DNA of 46,433 bases from Novosphingobium flavum (GTDB taxonomy: Bacteria; Pseudomonadota; Alphaproteobacteria; Sphingomonadales; Sphingomonadaceae). Numbering within the stretch: the stretch's first letter is position 1; the number at the start of each line of letters is the position of its first letter. The notes under the pieces are model-generated. The model saw only the letters and a list, made by a program, of their open reading frames with translations. It had not been told where the DNA came from and did not search any database. The stretch spans positions 1 to 46,433 of the forward strand of contig NZ_JACLAW010000019.1 in the NCBI RefSeq assembly GCF_014230315.1, read 5' to 3'. The position numbers and the translations under genes were made by a program. Below are positions 32,037-41,061 of this stretch, piece after piece.

Positions 32037-33197
32037 TCAATTGGCCGAGGAGACGTCGATGTCGACCTCGGTCGACAGGCCGACGCGCAGCGGGTGAGCG
32101 GCCAGTTCCTTCGGATCGAGCGCGATCCGCACCGGCACGCGCTGGACCACCTTGATCCAGTTGCCGGTGGCGTTCTGCGCCGGGATCAGCGAGGTCGAGG
32201 CCCCGGTGCCGCCTGCGATGCCGACGACCTTGCCGTGATAGACCACGTCCGAACCGTAGAGATCGGTGGTCACCTCGACCGGCATGCCCGCACGGACCTT
32301 CTGCAGCTGGCGTTCCTTGAAATTGGCCTCGACGTAGAGCTGGCCGACCGGGACGATCGACATGATCGCGGTCCCCTGCGCGACGCGCTGGCCGACCTGC
32401 ACCTTGCGGCCGGTGACGATCCCGTCGATCGGGGCGCGGATCACCGCGCGCTCGACGTCGAGCTTCGCCGCCTCGACCTTGGCCTGCGCGGCCAGAACGG
32501 CGGGATCGGTGTTGACGTTCGACCCGGCGACGAGCGCGTCGCTGGCGGCATATTGCCCCTGCGCGGCGCTGCGCCCGGCTTCGGCCTGGGCCACGACGGC
32601 GCGCGCCGAGGTGACCGCGGCGGCGGCGGCATCGCGGCCGCGCCGGGCCGTGGTCAGTTCCTCGCCGGAGACCGCGCCCGAGCCGACCAGCGCCTCGCGG
32701 CGCTGGAGATCGGTGGTCGCCTTGGCAAGATCGGCCCCGGCCGAGGCCAGCTGGGCGCGGGCGCGGGCGATGTCGGCCCCGCTGGCATTGATCTGCGCGC
32801 TCAGCGCGCCGGTCGCGGCGCGGGTCTGGAGGAAGCGGCGGCGCGCCGCGGCAAGGTCGGCCTCGGCCTGGGCGAGAGCGATCCGGGCATCGGTCGCGTC
32901 GAGCACGACCAGCACGTCGCCCTTCTTCACCGCCTGGGTATCGCTGACCCGGACTTCGACCACTTGCGCGGCCATCAGGGGCGTCACCTGCCCGACCTCG
33001 CCGTTGACATAGGCATTGTCGGTCGAGACGTTGTTGCGCCCGATCAGGTAGTAATATGCCCCCCAGGCGACGGCGCCGACCGCGACGACCATGGCCAGCC
33101 GCTGTATCCAGAGCTTGCGCTGGGCACCCCGGCGCGCGCGCAGGGCCGCTTCTTCGGCGTCGTGGGTTTCAAAATTCGCTTTGGCGGCATCAGCCAT
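32037..33197 (-). CDS. emrA: EmrA-type HlyD membrane fusion protein
   Basis: 386 residues. One N-terminal membrane helix (AMVVAVGAVAWGAYYYL) is followed by STDNAYVNGEVGQVTPLMAAQVVEV, the EmrA biotinyl-lipoyl signature. A long Ala-rich hairpin of helices (about 100-220) and a beta-barrel part (VPVGQLYVEANFKERQLQKV) complete the fold. It bridges EmrB and the outer-membrane channel. The ATG overlaps the stop of the channel gene by 8 nt (ATGGCTGA), so the two are coupled. Confidence 0.95.
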   Translation of the reverse strand: MADAAKANFETHDAEEAALRARRGAQRKLWIQRLAMVVAVGAVAWGAYYYLIGRNNVSTDNAYVNGEVGQVTPLMAAQVVEVRVSDTQAVKKGDVLVVLDATDARIALAQAEADLAAARRRFLQTRAATGALSAQINASGADIARARAQLASAGADLAKATTDLQRREALVGSGAVSGEELTTARRGRDAAAAAVTSARAVVAQAEAGRSAAQGQYAASDALVAGSNVNTDPAVLAAQAKVEAAKLDVERAVIRAPIDGIVTGRKVQVGQRVAQGTAIMSIVPVGQLYVEANFKERQLQKVRAGMPVEVTTDLYGSDVVYHGKVVGIAGGTGASTSLIPAQNATGNWIKVVQRVPVRIALDPKELAAHPLRVGLSTEVDIDVSSAN

Positions 33198-34731
33198 GGG
33201 TCGGGTCCTTCGGGGAATTGGCGGCGTCCGGGGCGGCGGCGGGATCGGCAAAACCCCCGCCCAGCGCCCGGATCAGCGCGATATCGGCATTGCGGACGAT
33301 CGCCTCGAGCCCGGCGGCCGAGAGCTGCGCCATGCGCAGCCGGTCTTCGAGCTGGAGCACTTCGAGATAAGTGGCGAGGCCGCCCTTGTAGCGGGCATTG
33401 ACCACGTCGTAGGCCTTCTGCGACCCGGCCACGGCAGCGCGGGCATCAGCAAGGCGGGCCGAGGCCATGCGCGCCGTGGTCAGGGCATCGGCCACCTGCT
33501 GGTAGCCCTGCACCACCACGCCGTCATAGGCCGCGACCGCAGCGTCATAGTCGGCGCGCGCACCGCGATACTGGGCGTTAAGAGCGCCGCCGTGGAACAC
33601 CGGCAGGCTGATCGCCGGGCCGACCGAGCCATAGGTCGAATCCTTGTCGAACAGGAGGCCGAGCCCGAGCGACTGGAACCCGAACAGGGCATTGAGCTTG
33701 ATCGCCGGGAAGAAGTCGGCCCGCGCCACCTTGATCCGGCTGGCGGCGGCCTCGACCCGGCCGCGCGCGGCGACGATGTCGGCCCGCCGCGCGACCAGTT
33801 CGATCGTGGCATTGTCGGGCACCGCGGGCGCGGCGGAAGGGGCGAGCGCCGGGCGGGTCAGGGCGAGCCCGCGATCCGGCCCCTTGCCGACCAGCGCGGC
33901 GATCTGGTTGCGGCGCAGGGCCAGCGCCTCGTCGGCCTGGCTCAGCGCGATCCGTGCATTTGCAACCTCGGCCTGCGAGGTGGCAACCCCGCCGCTGGTC
34001 TCCAGCCCGTTGCGCTGGCGCTGCTGGGTCAGGTCGAACGAGGCGCTGGTGATCTCGAGCTGGCGGGCGCGCACGTCGCGCTCGGCAAACAGGCGATCGA
34101 GGTCAATATAGGCCGAGGCGATCGCGGCGGCGAGCACCAGCCGCGCCTGCTGGGCATCGAGCACGGCGGCCCGCGCCTCGGAATTGGCGGCGGCATAGGC
34201 GGCGCGGTTCTTGCCCCACAGGTCAAGGTCGAAGCCGATGTTGGCCGCGACCTGCCCGGCGTCGTTCCAGCCCTGCGGCAGGAAGGCCTTGAACACGTCG
34301 GGATAGCCCATGTTGAGGCTCTGCTTGGTCTCGCTGACCCCGCCGGTCACGTCGACCTGCGGCAGCCGCGCGGCGCCGGTCTGGCGGGCCATGGCGGCCG
34401 CCTTGTCGAGCCGGGCCACGGCGGCGTGGATGTCGGGCGAACCGGCCAGCCCCTCGGCCACCAGGGCATCGAGCTGGGGATCGCCATAGGCCATCCACCA
34501 GCCATCGCCGGGCCACTGCCCCTGGGCCATGCCGGCCGGCGCGAAAGACTGCGCGGCGGCGACCTCGGCGGGCTTCAGCGGCTCGGGCCGGGCCCCGAGA
34601 TCGGGAACGGGCGCGCAGCCGGCCAGCAGCGTGGCCGCCAGCGCCGGGATGAGGACGGACCGCCGGGCCAGCGCCCGAGGCGGTTTCGAGCGGGTGTCGG
34701 TGTGAGAATCGGAGAGCGACGATCTGGGCAT
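33190..34731 (-). CDS. NodT/OprM-type outer-membrane efflux lipoprotein
   Basis: 513 residues from the ATG at 34731. The lipobox is LLAGC with C39. Two OEP repeats follow, each with the long helix pairs of TolC-like channels; WWMAYGDPQLDALV and ANIGFDLDLWGKNRAAY are typical. The upstream frame to 34887 crosses both operators and is rejected. It is the first gene of the efflux operon and lies 4 nt from operator B, which would hinder transcription or initiation when repressor is bound. Confidence 0.92.
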   Translation of the reverse strand: MPRSSLSDSHTDTRSKPPRALARRSVLIPALAATLLAGCAPVPDLGARPEPLKPAEVAAAQSFAPAGMAQGQWPGDGWWMAYGDPQLDALVAEGLAGSPDIHAAVARLDKAAAMARQTGAARLPQVDVTGGVSETKQSLNMGYPDVFKAFLPQGWNDAGQVAANIGFDLDLWGKNRAAYAAANSEARAAVLDAQQARLVLAAAIASAYIDLDRLFAERDVRARQLEITSASFDLTQQRQRNGLETSGGVATSQAEVANARIALSQADEALALRRNQIAALVGKGPDRGLALTRPALAPSAAPAVPDNATIELVARRADIVAARGRVEAAASRIKVARADFFPAIKLNALFGFQSLGLGLLFDKDSTYGSVGPAISLPVFHGGALNAQYRGARADYDAAVAAYDGVVVQGYQQVADALTTARMASARLADARAAVAGSQKAYDVVNARYKGGLATYLEVLQLEDRLRMAQLSAAGLEAIVRNADIALIRALGGGFADPAAAPDAANSPKDPTHG

Positions 34732-34735
34732 AAAA

Positions 34736-34753
34736 CCGTACCAAGTGGTATGA
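34736..34753. promoter_or_regulatory. TetR-type operator B (efflux side)
   Basis: CCGTACCAAGTGGTATGA has the inner palindrome TACCA-AG-TGGTA. Its minus-strand form shares TCRTACY-N4-RGTACG with operator A at the same spacing. It lies directly upstream of the first efflux gene, in its leader or promoter. Confidence 0.7.
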
Positions 34754-34781
34754 AACTGGCAAATGGGCTTGCGGCGGATGG

Positions 34782-34810
34782 TTGTCAATCGAAAAATCGT
34801 ACTGTAGAGT
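34782..34810 (+). promoter_or_regulatory. Candidate promoter of the tetR gene, giving a leaderless mRNA
   Basis: TTGTCA (34782-34787) and TAGAGT (34805-34810) are 17 nt apart. A start 7 nt past the -10 box is the A of the ATG at 34817. No Shine-Dalgarno exists there. The -10 box lies inside operator A. Confidence 0.5.
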
Positions 34811-34814
34811 ACGA
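34797..34814. promoter_or_regulatory. TetR-type operator A (tetR side)
   Basis: TCGTACTGTAGAGTACGA is a perfect 7-4-7 inverted repeat (TCGTACT/AGTACGA), ending 2 nt before the tetR ATG and covering its likely -10 box. It matches operator B in layout, supporting autorepression plus control of the efflux operon. Confidence 0.8.
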
Positions 34815-34816
34815 AA

Positions 34817-35461
34817 ATGCAGTGCAGTTCCCCCACCAAGCCCACCGGACGGCGAGAGGCCCGCAAGGAAGAGCGGCGCGACGCCATACTTGACGTCGCC
34901 GCCCAATCGTTTCTCGAGCATGGCTACGCCGGCACCACCATGTCGGGAATTGCCGGGACGCTGGGTGGTTCCAAGGGCACGTTGTGGTCCTACTTCCCCT
35001 CGAAGGAATTGCTCTTCGCCGCCGTGCTCGACCGCGCCACCCGCGCCTTCCGCGAGGAAATCGAGGTAACCCTCAACGAGAGCGAGGACATTGCGCCTGC
35101 CCTGCGCACGATCTGCGAAAGCCTGATCGGCAAGATGTCGAGCCCGCACGGCGTGGGCCTGCACCGGCTGGTGATGGGCGAGGCCAAGCGCTTCCCCGAA
35201 ATGGGCCGGATCTTCTATGAAAGCGCGCCCGAACGCACATTGAAGATCCTTGCCGCCCATTTCGAAAAGGCCATGGCCAGCGGCATCCTCGCCCCGGCCG
35301 ACCCGTTCCACGCCGCGCAGTACCTTACCTCGCTGTGCACGGCGCGCTCGCACATGCGCCTGCTGACCGGGGTACTCGATGGCCTGAGCCCGGACGAGGT
35401 GCGCGAACAGGCGCACCGGGCGGTCGAGCTGTTCCTGCGCGCCTTCGCCCCCGCGGACTGA
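34817..35461 (+). CDS. TetR-family repressor of the efflux operon
   Basis: 214 residues. The N-terminal helix-turn-helix is RRDAILDVAAQSFLEHGYAGTTMSGIAGTLGGSKGTLWSYFPSKELLF. The C-terminal helices form the ligand-binding and dimer part, of the AcrR/TetR_C group. It is divergent from the outer-membrane channel, emrA and emrB genes with an 85-nt gap holding two matching operators. That context makes it the local repressor, released by a drug-like ligand that is not known. Confidence 0.92.
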   Translation: MQCSSPTKPTGRREARKEERRDAILDVAAQSFLEHGYAGTTMSGIAGTLGGSKGTLWSYFPSKELLFAAVLDRATRAFREEIEVTLNESEDIAPALRTICESLIGKMSSPHGVGLHRLVMGEAKRFPEMGRIFYESAPERTLKILAAHFEKAMASGILAPADPFHAAQYLTSLCTARSHMRLLTGVLDGLSPDEVREQAHRAVELFLRAFAPAD

Positions 35462-35574
35462 CCGCCCCCGGGACCTTCCCGCCCCCCAGTCTTGCCGCAC
35501 AGCCCCCCCGGTCGTACAGGAACCGCAAAGACAGCGATTCCGCCAAGGCTGGAATGACAACAGGACCCCGCCCC

Positions 35575-36636
35575 ATGCCAACGATCGAGGCTCCCGCCCC
35601 CACCCGGGCCGAGCGCACCGCCCAGCCCGCCCCCCGCACCGACTGGACCCGCGCCGAGATCGCCGAGCTGTTCGACCTGCCCTTTACCGAGCTGGTGTTC
35701 CGCGCGGCGGAGGTGCACCGCGCCCACCACGCAGCGGGCGAGGTCCAGCTCGCCACCCTGCTCTCGATCAAGACCGGCGGCTGCCCGGAAGACTGCGGCT
35801 ACTGCTCGCAGTCGGCCAGCGCGGAATCGGGGGTCAAGGCGACCAAGCTGATGGACGTGCGCGAAGTGCTCCAGAACGCCGCCCGCGCCAAGGACAACGG
35901 CTCGCAGCGCTTCTGCATGGGCGCGGCCTGGCGCAACCCCAAGGAGCGCGACATGCCCGCGATCGTCGAGATCGTGAAGGGCGTCCGGGCGCTGGGCATG
36001 GAAACCTGCATGACGCTGGGCATGCTCACGCCGTCGCAGGCCGACCAGCTCGCCGAAGCCGGGCTCGACTACTACAATCACAACATCGACACTTCGCCCG
36101 AACGCTACGGCGAGGTGATCACCACCCGCACCTTCGAGGACCGGCTGGAAACCATCGGCAATGTCCGCGCGGCCGGGATCAACGTCTGCACCGGCGGGAT
36201 CGTCGGCATGGGTGAGACGCGCGAGGACCGGGTCGGCTTCATCCATGCCCTCGCCACCCTGCCGCAGCATCCGGAAAGCGTGCCGGTCAACGCACTCGTG
36301 CCGGTCAAGGGCACCGTGCTGGGCGACATGCTGGCCGATACGCCGCTCGCCAAGATCGACGATATCGAATTCGTCCGCACCGTGGCCGTCGCCCGGATCA
36401 CCATGCCGCTGTCGATGGTCCGCCTCTCGGCGGGCCGCGAATCGATGAGCGAGGCGACCCAGGCCCTGTGTTTCCTCGCCGGCGCCAACTCGATCTTCAC
36501 CGGCGACAAGCTGCTGACCGCGCCCAATGCCGGGGACGACAGCGACGCGGCCATGTTCAAGCGCCTTGGCCTGAAGCCGCTGGCCAGCACCGAGCCCGCC
36601 CGCCTGAACAGGGCCGGAGCGAGCATTTGCTCCTGA
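35575..36636 (+). CDS. bioB: Biotin synthase
   Basis: 353 residues. A radical-SAM enzyme that inserts sulphur into dethiobiotin. The cluster cysteines are C70, C74, C77 (GGCPEDCGYCSQS); NHNIDTSPERY and VPVKGTVLGD are further signatures. The ATG at 35575 has AGGA at 35561-35564; an ATG at 35554 would add seven residues. It opens the operon. No BioR-type box (TTATCTATAA-like) is visible in the 113-nt upstream gap, which is C-rich. Confidence 0.95.
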   Translation: MPTIEAPAPTRAERTAQPAPRTDWTRAEIAELFDLPFTELVFRAAEVHRAHHAAGEVQLATLLSIKTGGCPEDCGYCSQSASAESGVKATKLMDVREVLQNAARAKDNGSQRFCMGAAWRNPKERDMPAIVEIVKGVRALGMETCMTLGMLTPSQADQLAEAGLDYYNHNIDTSPERYGEVITTRTFEDRLETIGNVRAAGINVCTGGIVGMGETREDRVGFIHALATLPQHPESVPVNALVPVKGTVLGDMLADTPLAKIDDIEFVRTVAVARITMPLSMVRLSAGRESMSEATQALCFLAGANSIFTGDKLLTAPNAGDDSDAAMFKRLGLKPLASTEPARLNRAGASICS

Positions 36637-36637
36637 A

Positions 36638-37792
36638 GTGAACAGCTTCGACGAGCGGCTGGAGCACGCGCTGGCCAAGGTCCGCGCGCGCGGCCAGTGG
36701 CGCAGCCTGCGCGCCGCCGAGCCCGGCGCGCCCGGCCGGATCGTGCGCGATGGCCGCGAACTGATCGACTTTTCGAGCAATGACTATCTCGGCCTGGCCC
36801 GCCACCCGCTGCTGGCCGGGCGCGCGGGCGAATGGGCGGCCCGGCTCGGCGCAGGCTCCGGCGCCTCGCGCCTCGTTACCGGCACGCGCGAGGCGCACCT
36901 CGCGCTCGAAGCGAAAATCGCCGCGTTCAAGGGCACCGAGGCCGCGCTGCTCTTCGCCTCGGGCTGGCAGGCCAATGCCGCCGCCCTCCCCGCCCTGCTC
37001 GCCGCAGCGCCCGGCGCCGCCGTGTTCAGCGACCGGCTGGTCCACGCCTCGTTCCACGCCGGGCTGGCCGCCGCGCGCCAGCACCGCTTCCGCCACAACG
37101 ACCTTGCCCATCTCGAACAATTGCTCGATTCGCGCGGCCGCGACGCTCCCGCCCGGCTGATCCTCGTCGAGAGCGTCTATTCGATGGACGGCGACCGCGC
37201 CGACCTCGCCGCGCTGGCGGACATCGCCCGGCGCCGCGATGCCTTCCTCTTCGTCGACGAGGCCCATGCCACCGGCGTCCTTGGCCCGCAGGGCAAGGGG
37301 CTTTCCGCCGGAATCGCCGGGATCGACTGCGTGATGGGCACCTTCTCCAAGGCGCTCGGTTCGTTCGGGGCTTACGTGGCGGGCTCGCGCCGGCTGTGCG
37401 ACTGGCTGGTCAACGCCTGCTCGGGCTTCATCTTCACCACGGCCCCGCCGCCCGCCGTGCTCGGCGCGATCGATGCCGCGCTCGACCTCGTGCCGACGAT
37501 GGACACCGAGCGCGCCCACCTCGCCGCCCTGGCCGAACGCCTGCGCACGGGCCTTGCCGCGCAGGGCTATGACAGCCTCGGTTCGACCACCCAGATCGTC
37601 CCCGCGCTGGTCGGGGCCGAGGATGATGCGCTCGCGCTCAGCGCCCGCCTCGCCGAGGCCGGCCTGCTCGCCGCCGCGATCCGCCCGCCGACCGTGCCCG
37701 CCGGGACCAGCCGCCTGCGCCTCGCGCTCAGCGCTGCCCACGGCGCGGGCGATATCGACGTGCTTCTGGCGGCGCTCGGAACCCGGGCATGA
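36638..37792 (+). CDS. bioF: 8-amino-7-oxononanoate synthase
   Basis: 384 residues. A PLP enzyme that condenses pimeloyl-ACP with alanine. The motifs are IDFSSNDYLGLARHP, GAGSGASRLVTGTREAH, FVDEAHATGVLG and GTFSKALGSFGAYVAG, in which the last carries the PLP lysine. The start is GTG at 36638, one base after the bioB stop, so translation is likely coupled. Its end overlaps the next gene by 4 nt. Confidence 0.95.
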   Translation: MNSFDERLEHALAKVRARGQWRSLRAAEPGAPGRIVRDGRELIDFSSNDYLGLARHPLLAGRAGEWAARLGAGSGASRLVTGTREAHLALEAKIAAFKGTEAALLFASGWQANAAALPALLAAAPGAAVFSDRLVHASFHAGLAAARQHRFRHNDLAHLEQLLDSRGRDAPARLILVESVYSMDGDRADLAALADIARRRDAFLFVDEAHATGVLGPQGKGLSAGIAGIDCVMGTFSKALGSFGAYVAGSRRLCDWLVNACSGFIFTTAPPPAVLGAIDAALDLVPTMDTERAHLAALAERLRTGLAAQGYDSLGSTTQIVPALVGAEDDALALSARLAEAGLLAAAIRPPTVPAGTSRLRLALSAAHGAGDIDVLLAALGTRA

Positions 37793-38403
37793 TCGTCACC
37801 TTTCACCACGGCTGGGGGTTCGACGCCTCGCTCTGGCAGCGCGTCCTGCCGCTGCTGGCGGATCTCGACTGCCGTGCCGACGATCGCGGCTACTTCGCGG
37901 AGCCTCGCGAAGTGCCGCGCGGCGCCGTCGCCGTCTGCCATTCCTTCGGCACCCTGCGCGCGCTGGCAGCCCCGCCCTCGCGCGCCATCGTTGCGATCAA
38001 CGGCTTCGATTGCTTCACCGCCCGGGGCGATTTTCCCGGCGTCCCCGCCCGGCTGACCCAGCGCATGGCCGCCCGCTTCGCCAGCGCCCCCGAGGCTGTC
38101 TTGTCCGACTTTCGCGCCCGCTGCGCCGCGCCGCCGCCCCCGCCGATCCGCGATGAAGAATGCCTGCGCGCCGACCTCGCCGCGCTGGGCGAGAGCGACC
38201 TGCGCCGCGCCGTCACGCTCCCGGTCGAAGCGCTGCACGCCGCCGACGATCCGATCGTGCCGAGCGCCATGCAGGCCGCGCTGTTCGCTCGCGCCCCCGC
38301 CCTCGCGGCGACCACGCTCGCCGCGGGCGGCCACCTCCTCCCGCTGACCGCGCCCGAAGCCTGCGCCAAGGCCATCCGCCGCGCCGTGGAGGCCCTCGCA
38401 TGA
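37789..38403 (+). CDS. Short alpha/beta-hydrolase, probable pimeloyl-ACP methyl ester esterase
   Basis: 204 residues, shorter than E. coli BioH (256). The fold and triad are visible: HHGWGFDASLW opening, nucleophile elbow CHSFGT with S52, acid D153 or D154 (HAADDPIVP) and H182 (GGHLLPL). It lies between bioF and bioC with 4-nt overlaps on both sides. In E. coli BioH frees pimeloyl-ACP from its methyl ester, the step between BioC and BioF; the context makes the same job likely here. The length is near that of BioG, but the sequence looks BioH-like. It may be one of the many unrelated esterases recruited for this step. Confidence 0.85.
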   Translation: MIVTFHHGWGFDASLWQRVLPLLADLDCRADDRGYFAEPREVPRGAVAVCHSFGTLRALAAPPSRAIVAINGFDCFTARGDFPGVPARLTQRMAARFASAPEAVLSDFRARCAAPPPPPIRDEECLRADLAALGESDLRRAVTLPVEALHAADDPIVPSAMQAALFARAPALAATTLAAGGHLLPLTAPEACAKAIRRAVEALA

Positions 38404-39197
38404 ATCCCCCCGCCCACGAGACGGGACGCCGCGAAAGGATCGGTTCGGCCTTCGCCGCCGCGACCGCCTACGACGCCAATGCCCGCATTCAGGCCGATGC
38501 CGCCCGCGCCCTCGCTGCCCGGATCGCCGCGCTGCCGCTGTGCCCCGGCCCCCGCATGCTCGAACTCGGCTGCGGCACCGGCTTCCTGACCGCCGCACTG
38601 GTCGGCACCGGTTTCACCGGGCAGGCCCTCGTCACCGACCTTGCCCCCGCCATGATCGAGCGCGCCCGCGCCCGGATCGGTGATAGGCCGGGCGTGACCT
38701 TCGCCCCGCTCGACGGCGAACACGGCGCCATGCCCGGCGAGGGCCCGTTCGACCTGATCGCCGCCAGCCTTGCTGCGCAGTGGTTCGACGATCTCCCCGC
38801 CGCCCTTGCCCGCCTGTCGGGCTGGCTGCGCCCCGGCGGCTGGCTGGCCCTGACCACTCTGACCGAGGGCACGTTCGCCGAATGGCGCGCGGCGCACGAA
38901 GCGCTCGGCCTCCGCTCCGGCACCCCGGCCTATCCCTCGGCGCAGGCGCTCGCCGCCATGCTTCCGGGCGCCGAACTCACGCTAGAACCGGTCAGCGAAG
39001 TCCATGTCGACGCCCGCGACTTCCTCCGCGCGGTCAAGGCGATCGGCGCGGGCACGCCCGCCCCCGGCCACCGTCCGCTCGGCCCCGGGCCCTTGCGCGC
39101 GGTGATGCGCCGCTTCGAGCGGGACGGCGCGCGCGCCACCTACCAGATCGCCACCCTGCTGTGGCAAAGGCCCCCCATGAGCACCTTGGCCCCATGA
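38400..39197 (+). CDS. bioC: Malonyl-ACP O-methyltransferase
   Basis: 265 residues. A SAM-dependent methyltransferase with motif I LELGCGTGFLTAAL, motif II area DLAPAMIERARAR and QWFDDLPAALARLSGWLRPGGWLAL, which is close to the BioC consensus. BioC methylates malonyl-ACP so that the fatty-acid enzymes extend it to pimeloyl-ACP methyl ester. Start and stop overlap the neighbouring genes by 4 nt. Confidence 0.9.
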   Translation: MNPPAHETGRRERIGSAFAAATAYDANARIQADAARALAARIAALPLCPGPRMLELGCGTGFLTAALVGTGFTGQALVTDLAPAMIERARARIGDRPGVTFAPLDGEHGAMPGEGPFDLIAASLAAQWFDDLPAALARLSGWLRPGGWLALTTLTEGTFAEWRAAHEALGLRSGTPAYPSAQALAAMLPGAELTLEPVSEVHVDARDFLRAVKAIGAGTPAPGHRPLGPGPLRAVMRRFERDGARATYQIATLLWQRPPMSTLAP

Positions 39198-39823
39198 GCA
39201 CGATCATCGTCACCGGCACCGACACGGGCGTGGGCAAGACCGTCTTTGCCGCCGCGCTCACCCATGCACTTGGCGCGCGCTACTGGAAGCCGGTCCAGGC
39301 CGGGCCGGACGAGGATGGCGGCTCCGACACGCAGAAAGTCGCCCGCCTCGCCGGTCTCGCCCCCGAACGGGTCCATCCCGAGGCCTACCGCCTCGCCAGC
39401 CCGCTCTCCCCCCACCGCGCGGCCGAGATCGACGGGGTGGAGATCGACCCCGCCCGCCTCGCCCTCCCGCCGGGTGCAGGCCCGCTGGTGGTCGAGGCCG
39501 CGGGCGGGCTCCTCGTCCCGCTGACCCGCTCGCTGCTCTATGCCGATCTCATGGCCCGCTGGACCGCCCCGGTGGTCCTCGTCGCCCGCACTTCGCTCGG
39601 CACGATCAATCACAGCCTGCTCTCGCTCGAAGCCCTGCGCGCCCGCGCGATTCCCGTTCTCGGCGTGGCCTTCGTCGGCGCGGCGAACGAGGACAACGAG
39701 GCGACCATCGCCGAAATGGGCCGGGTAAAGCGCCTCGGCCGCCTGCCGCTGCTCGGCGAGCTGACGCCGGACAGCCTCGCCGCCGCTTTCGCCGCCAACT
39801 TCAGCGCCGGAGACTTCCAATGA
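39194..39823 (+). CDS. bioD: Dethiobiotin synthetase
   Basis: 209 residues. P-loop GTDTGVGKT at residues 8-16, then YWKPVQAGPDEDGGSDT and VVEAAGGLLVPLT. It closes the ureido ring with CO2 and ATP. Overlaps bioC and bioA by 4 nt each. Confidence 0.95.
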   Translation: MSTIIVTGTDTGVGKTVFAAALTHALGARYWKPVQAGPDEDGGSDTQKVARLAGLAPERVHPEAYRLASPLSPHRAAEIDGVEIDPARLALPPGAGPLVVEAAGGLLVPLTRSLLYADLMARWTAPVVLVARTSLGTINHSLLSLEALRARAIPVLGVAFVGAANEDNEATIAEMGRVKRLGRLPLLGELTPDSLAAAFAANFSAGDFQ

Positions 39824-41043
39824 GTTCACCGGTCTGGCACCCCTTCACCCAGCACGGCCTTGGCGAGCCGATCCCGCTGATCGCCGGCGCCGAGGGCGCC
39901 ATGCTCCACGGCGCCGACGGCCGCAGCTGGATCGACGCGATTTCCTCGTGGTGGGTGACGACTCACGGCCACTGCCATCCGAAAATCATGGCCGCCATCG
40001 CGGAGCAGGCGCAGCGGCTCGACCAGCTGATCTTCGCCGGCTGGACTCACCAGCCCGCCGAGGACCTCGCCGCCGAACTGGTGCGGATCATGCCCGAGAA
40101 CCTGACCCGGGTGTTCTTCTCCGATTCGGGCTCGACCAGCGTGGAGGTCGCGCTCAAGATGGCGCTCGGCTACTGGGCGCATCGGGGCGAGGCGCGCCAC
40201 AAGATCGTGGTGATGGAACATTCCTACCACGGCGACACCATCGGGGCGATGTCGGTCGGCCAGCGCGGGGTGTTCAACGCGCCCTATGCTCCGCTGCTGT
40301 TCGACGTCGTGCCGGTGCCCTTCCCCGCACCGGGCCGCGAGCAGGCCACTTACGACGCCTTGCACACCGCTTGCAGGACCGGTGCGGCGGCCTTCATCGT
40401 CGAGCCGCTGGTGCTCGGCGCGGGCGGCATGCTGGTCTATTCCCCTAGCGTTCTCAAACAGATGCGCGAAATCTGCGCGGCCCACGGCGTGCTTTTCATC
40501 GCCGACGAGGTGATGACCGCCTGGGGCCGCACCGGCACGCTCCTCGCTTGCGAGCAGGCCGGGGTCTCCCCGGATATCCTGTGTCTTTCCAAGGGCTTGA
40601 CCGGCGGCGCCATACCGCTCGCCGTCACCATGGCCAGCGAACCGGTCTACGCCGCCCACCTTTCCCACGACCGGGCGAAAATGTTCTTCCATTCAAGCAG
40701 TTACACCGCAAACCCGCTCGCCTGCGCGGCGGCCAATGCCAACCTCGCGATCTGGCGCGAAGAACCCGTCCCGGCCCGCATCGCCATGCTTGCCCAGCGC
40801 CAGAAGGCGCGGCTCAACGCCCTGAAAAACATCGACAATCCGCGCACCTGCGGAACCATCGCCGCCTGCGACCTGCCTGGCGGCGAAGGCTATCTCGCCT
40901 CTATCGCCCCGCGCCTGATGGCCCATGCCCGCGAAGCCGGCGTCCTGCTCCGCCCGCTCGGCAATACGGTCTATGTCATGCCGCCCTATTGCATCGACGA
41001 TGAGGCACTCGACCGCGTCTATGCCGTGATTGCAAGCATCTGA
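39820..41043 (+). CDS. bioA: Adenosylmethionine-8-amino-7-oxononanoate aminotransferase
   Basis: 407 residues. A class III aminotransferase that makes 7,8-diaminononanoate using SAM as amino donor. It shows WHPFTQHG at the N-terminus, which is specific to BioA, then ISSWWVTTHGH, VFFSDSGSTSVEVALKMA, MLVYSPSVL, FIADEVMTAWGRTG and LCLSKGLTGG with the PLP lysine. It ends the biotin operon and faces the anti-sigma gene tail to tail, 18 nt apart, with no obvious terminator. Confidence 0.95.
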   Translation: MSSPVWHPFTQHGLGEPIPLIAGAEGAMLHGADGRSWIDAISSWWVTTHGHCHPKIMAAIAEQAQRLDQLIFAGWTHQPAEDLAAELVRIMPENLTRVFFSDSGSTSVEVALKMALGYWAHRGEARHKIVVMEHSYHGDTIGAMSVGQRGVFNAPYAPLLFDVVPVPFPAPGREQATYDALHTACRTGAAAFIVEPLVLGAGGMLVYSPSVLKQMREICAAHGVLFIADEVMTAWGRTGTLLACEQAGVSPDILCLSKGLTGGAIPLAVTMASEPVYAAHLSHDRAKMFFHSSSYTANPLACAAANANLAIWREEPVPARIAMLAQRQKARLNALKNIDNPRTCGTIAACDLPGGEGYLASIAPRLMAHAREAGVLLRPLGNTVYVMPPYCIDDEALDRVYAVIASI

Positions 41044-41061
41044 AACAGTAGCGAAATTGCC

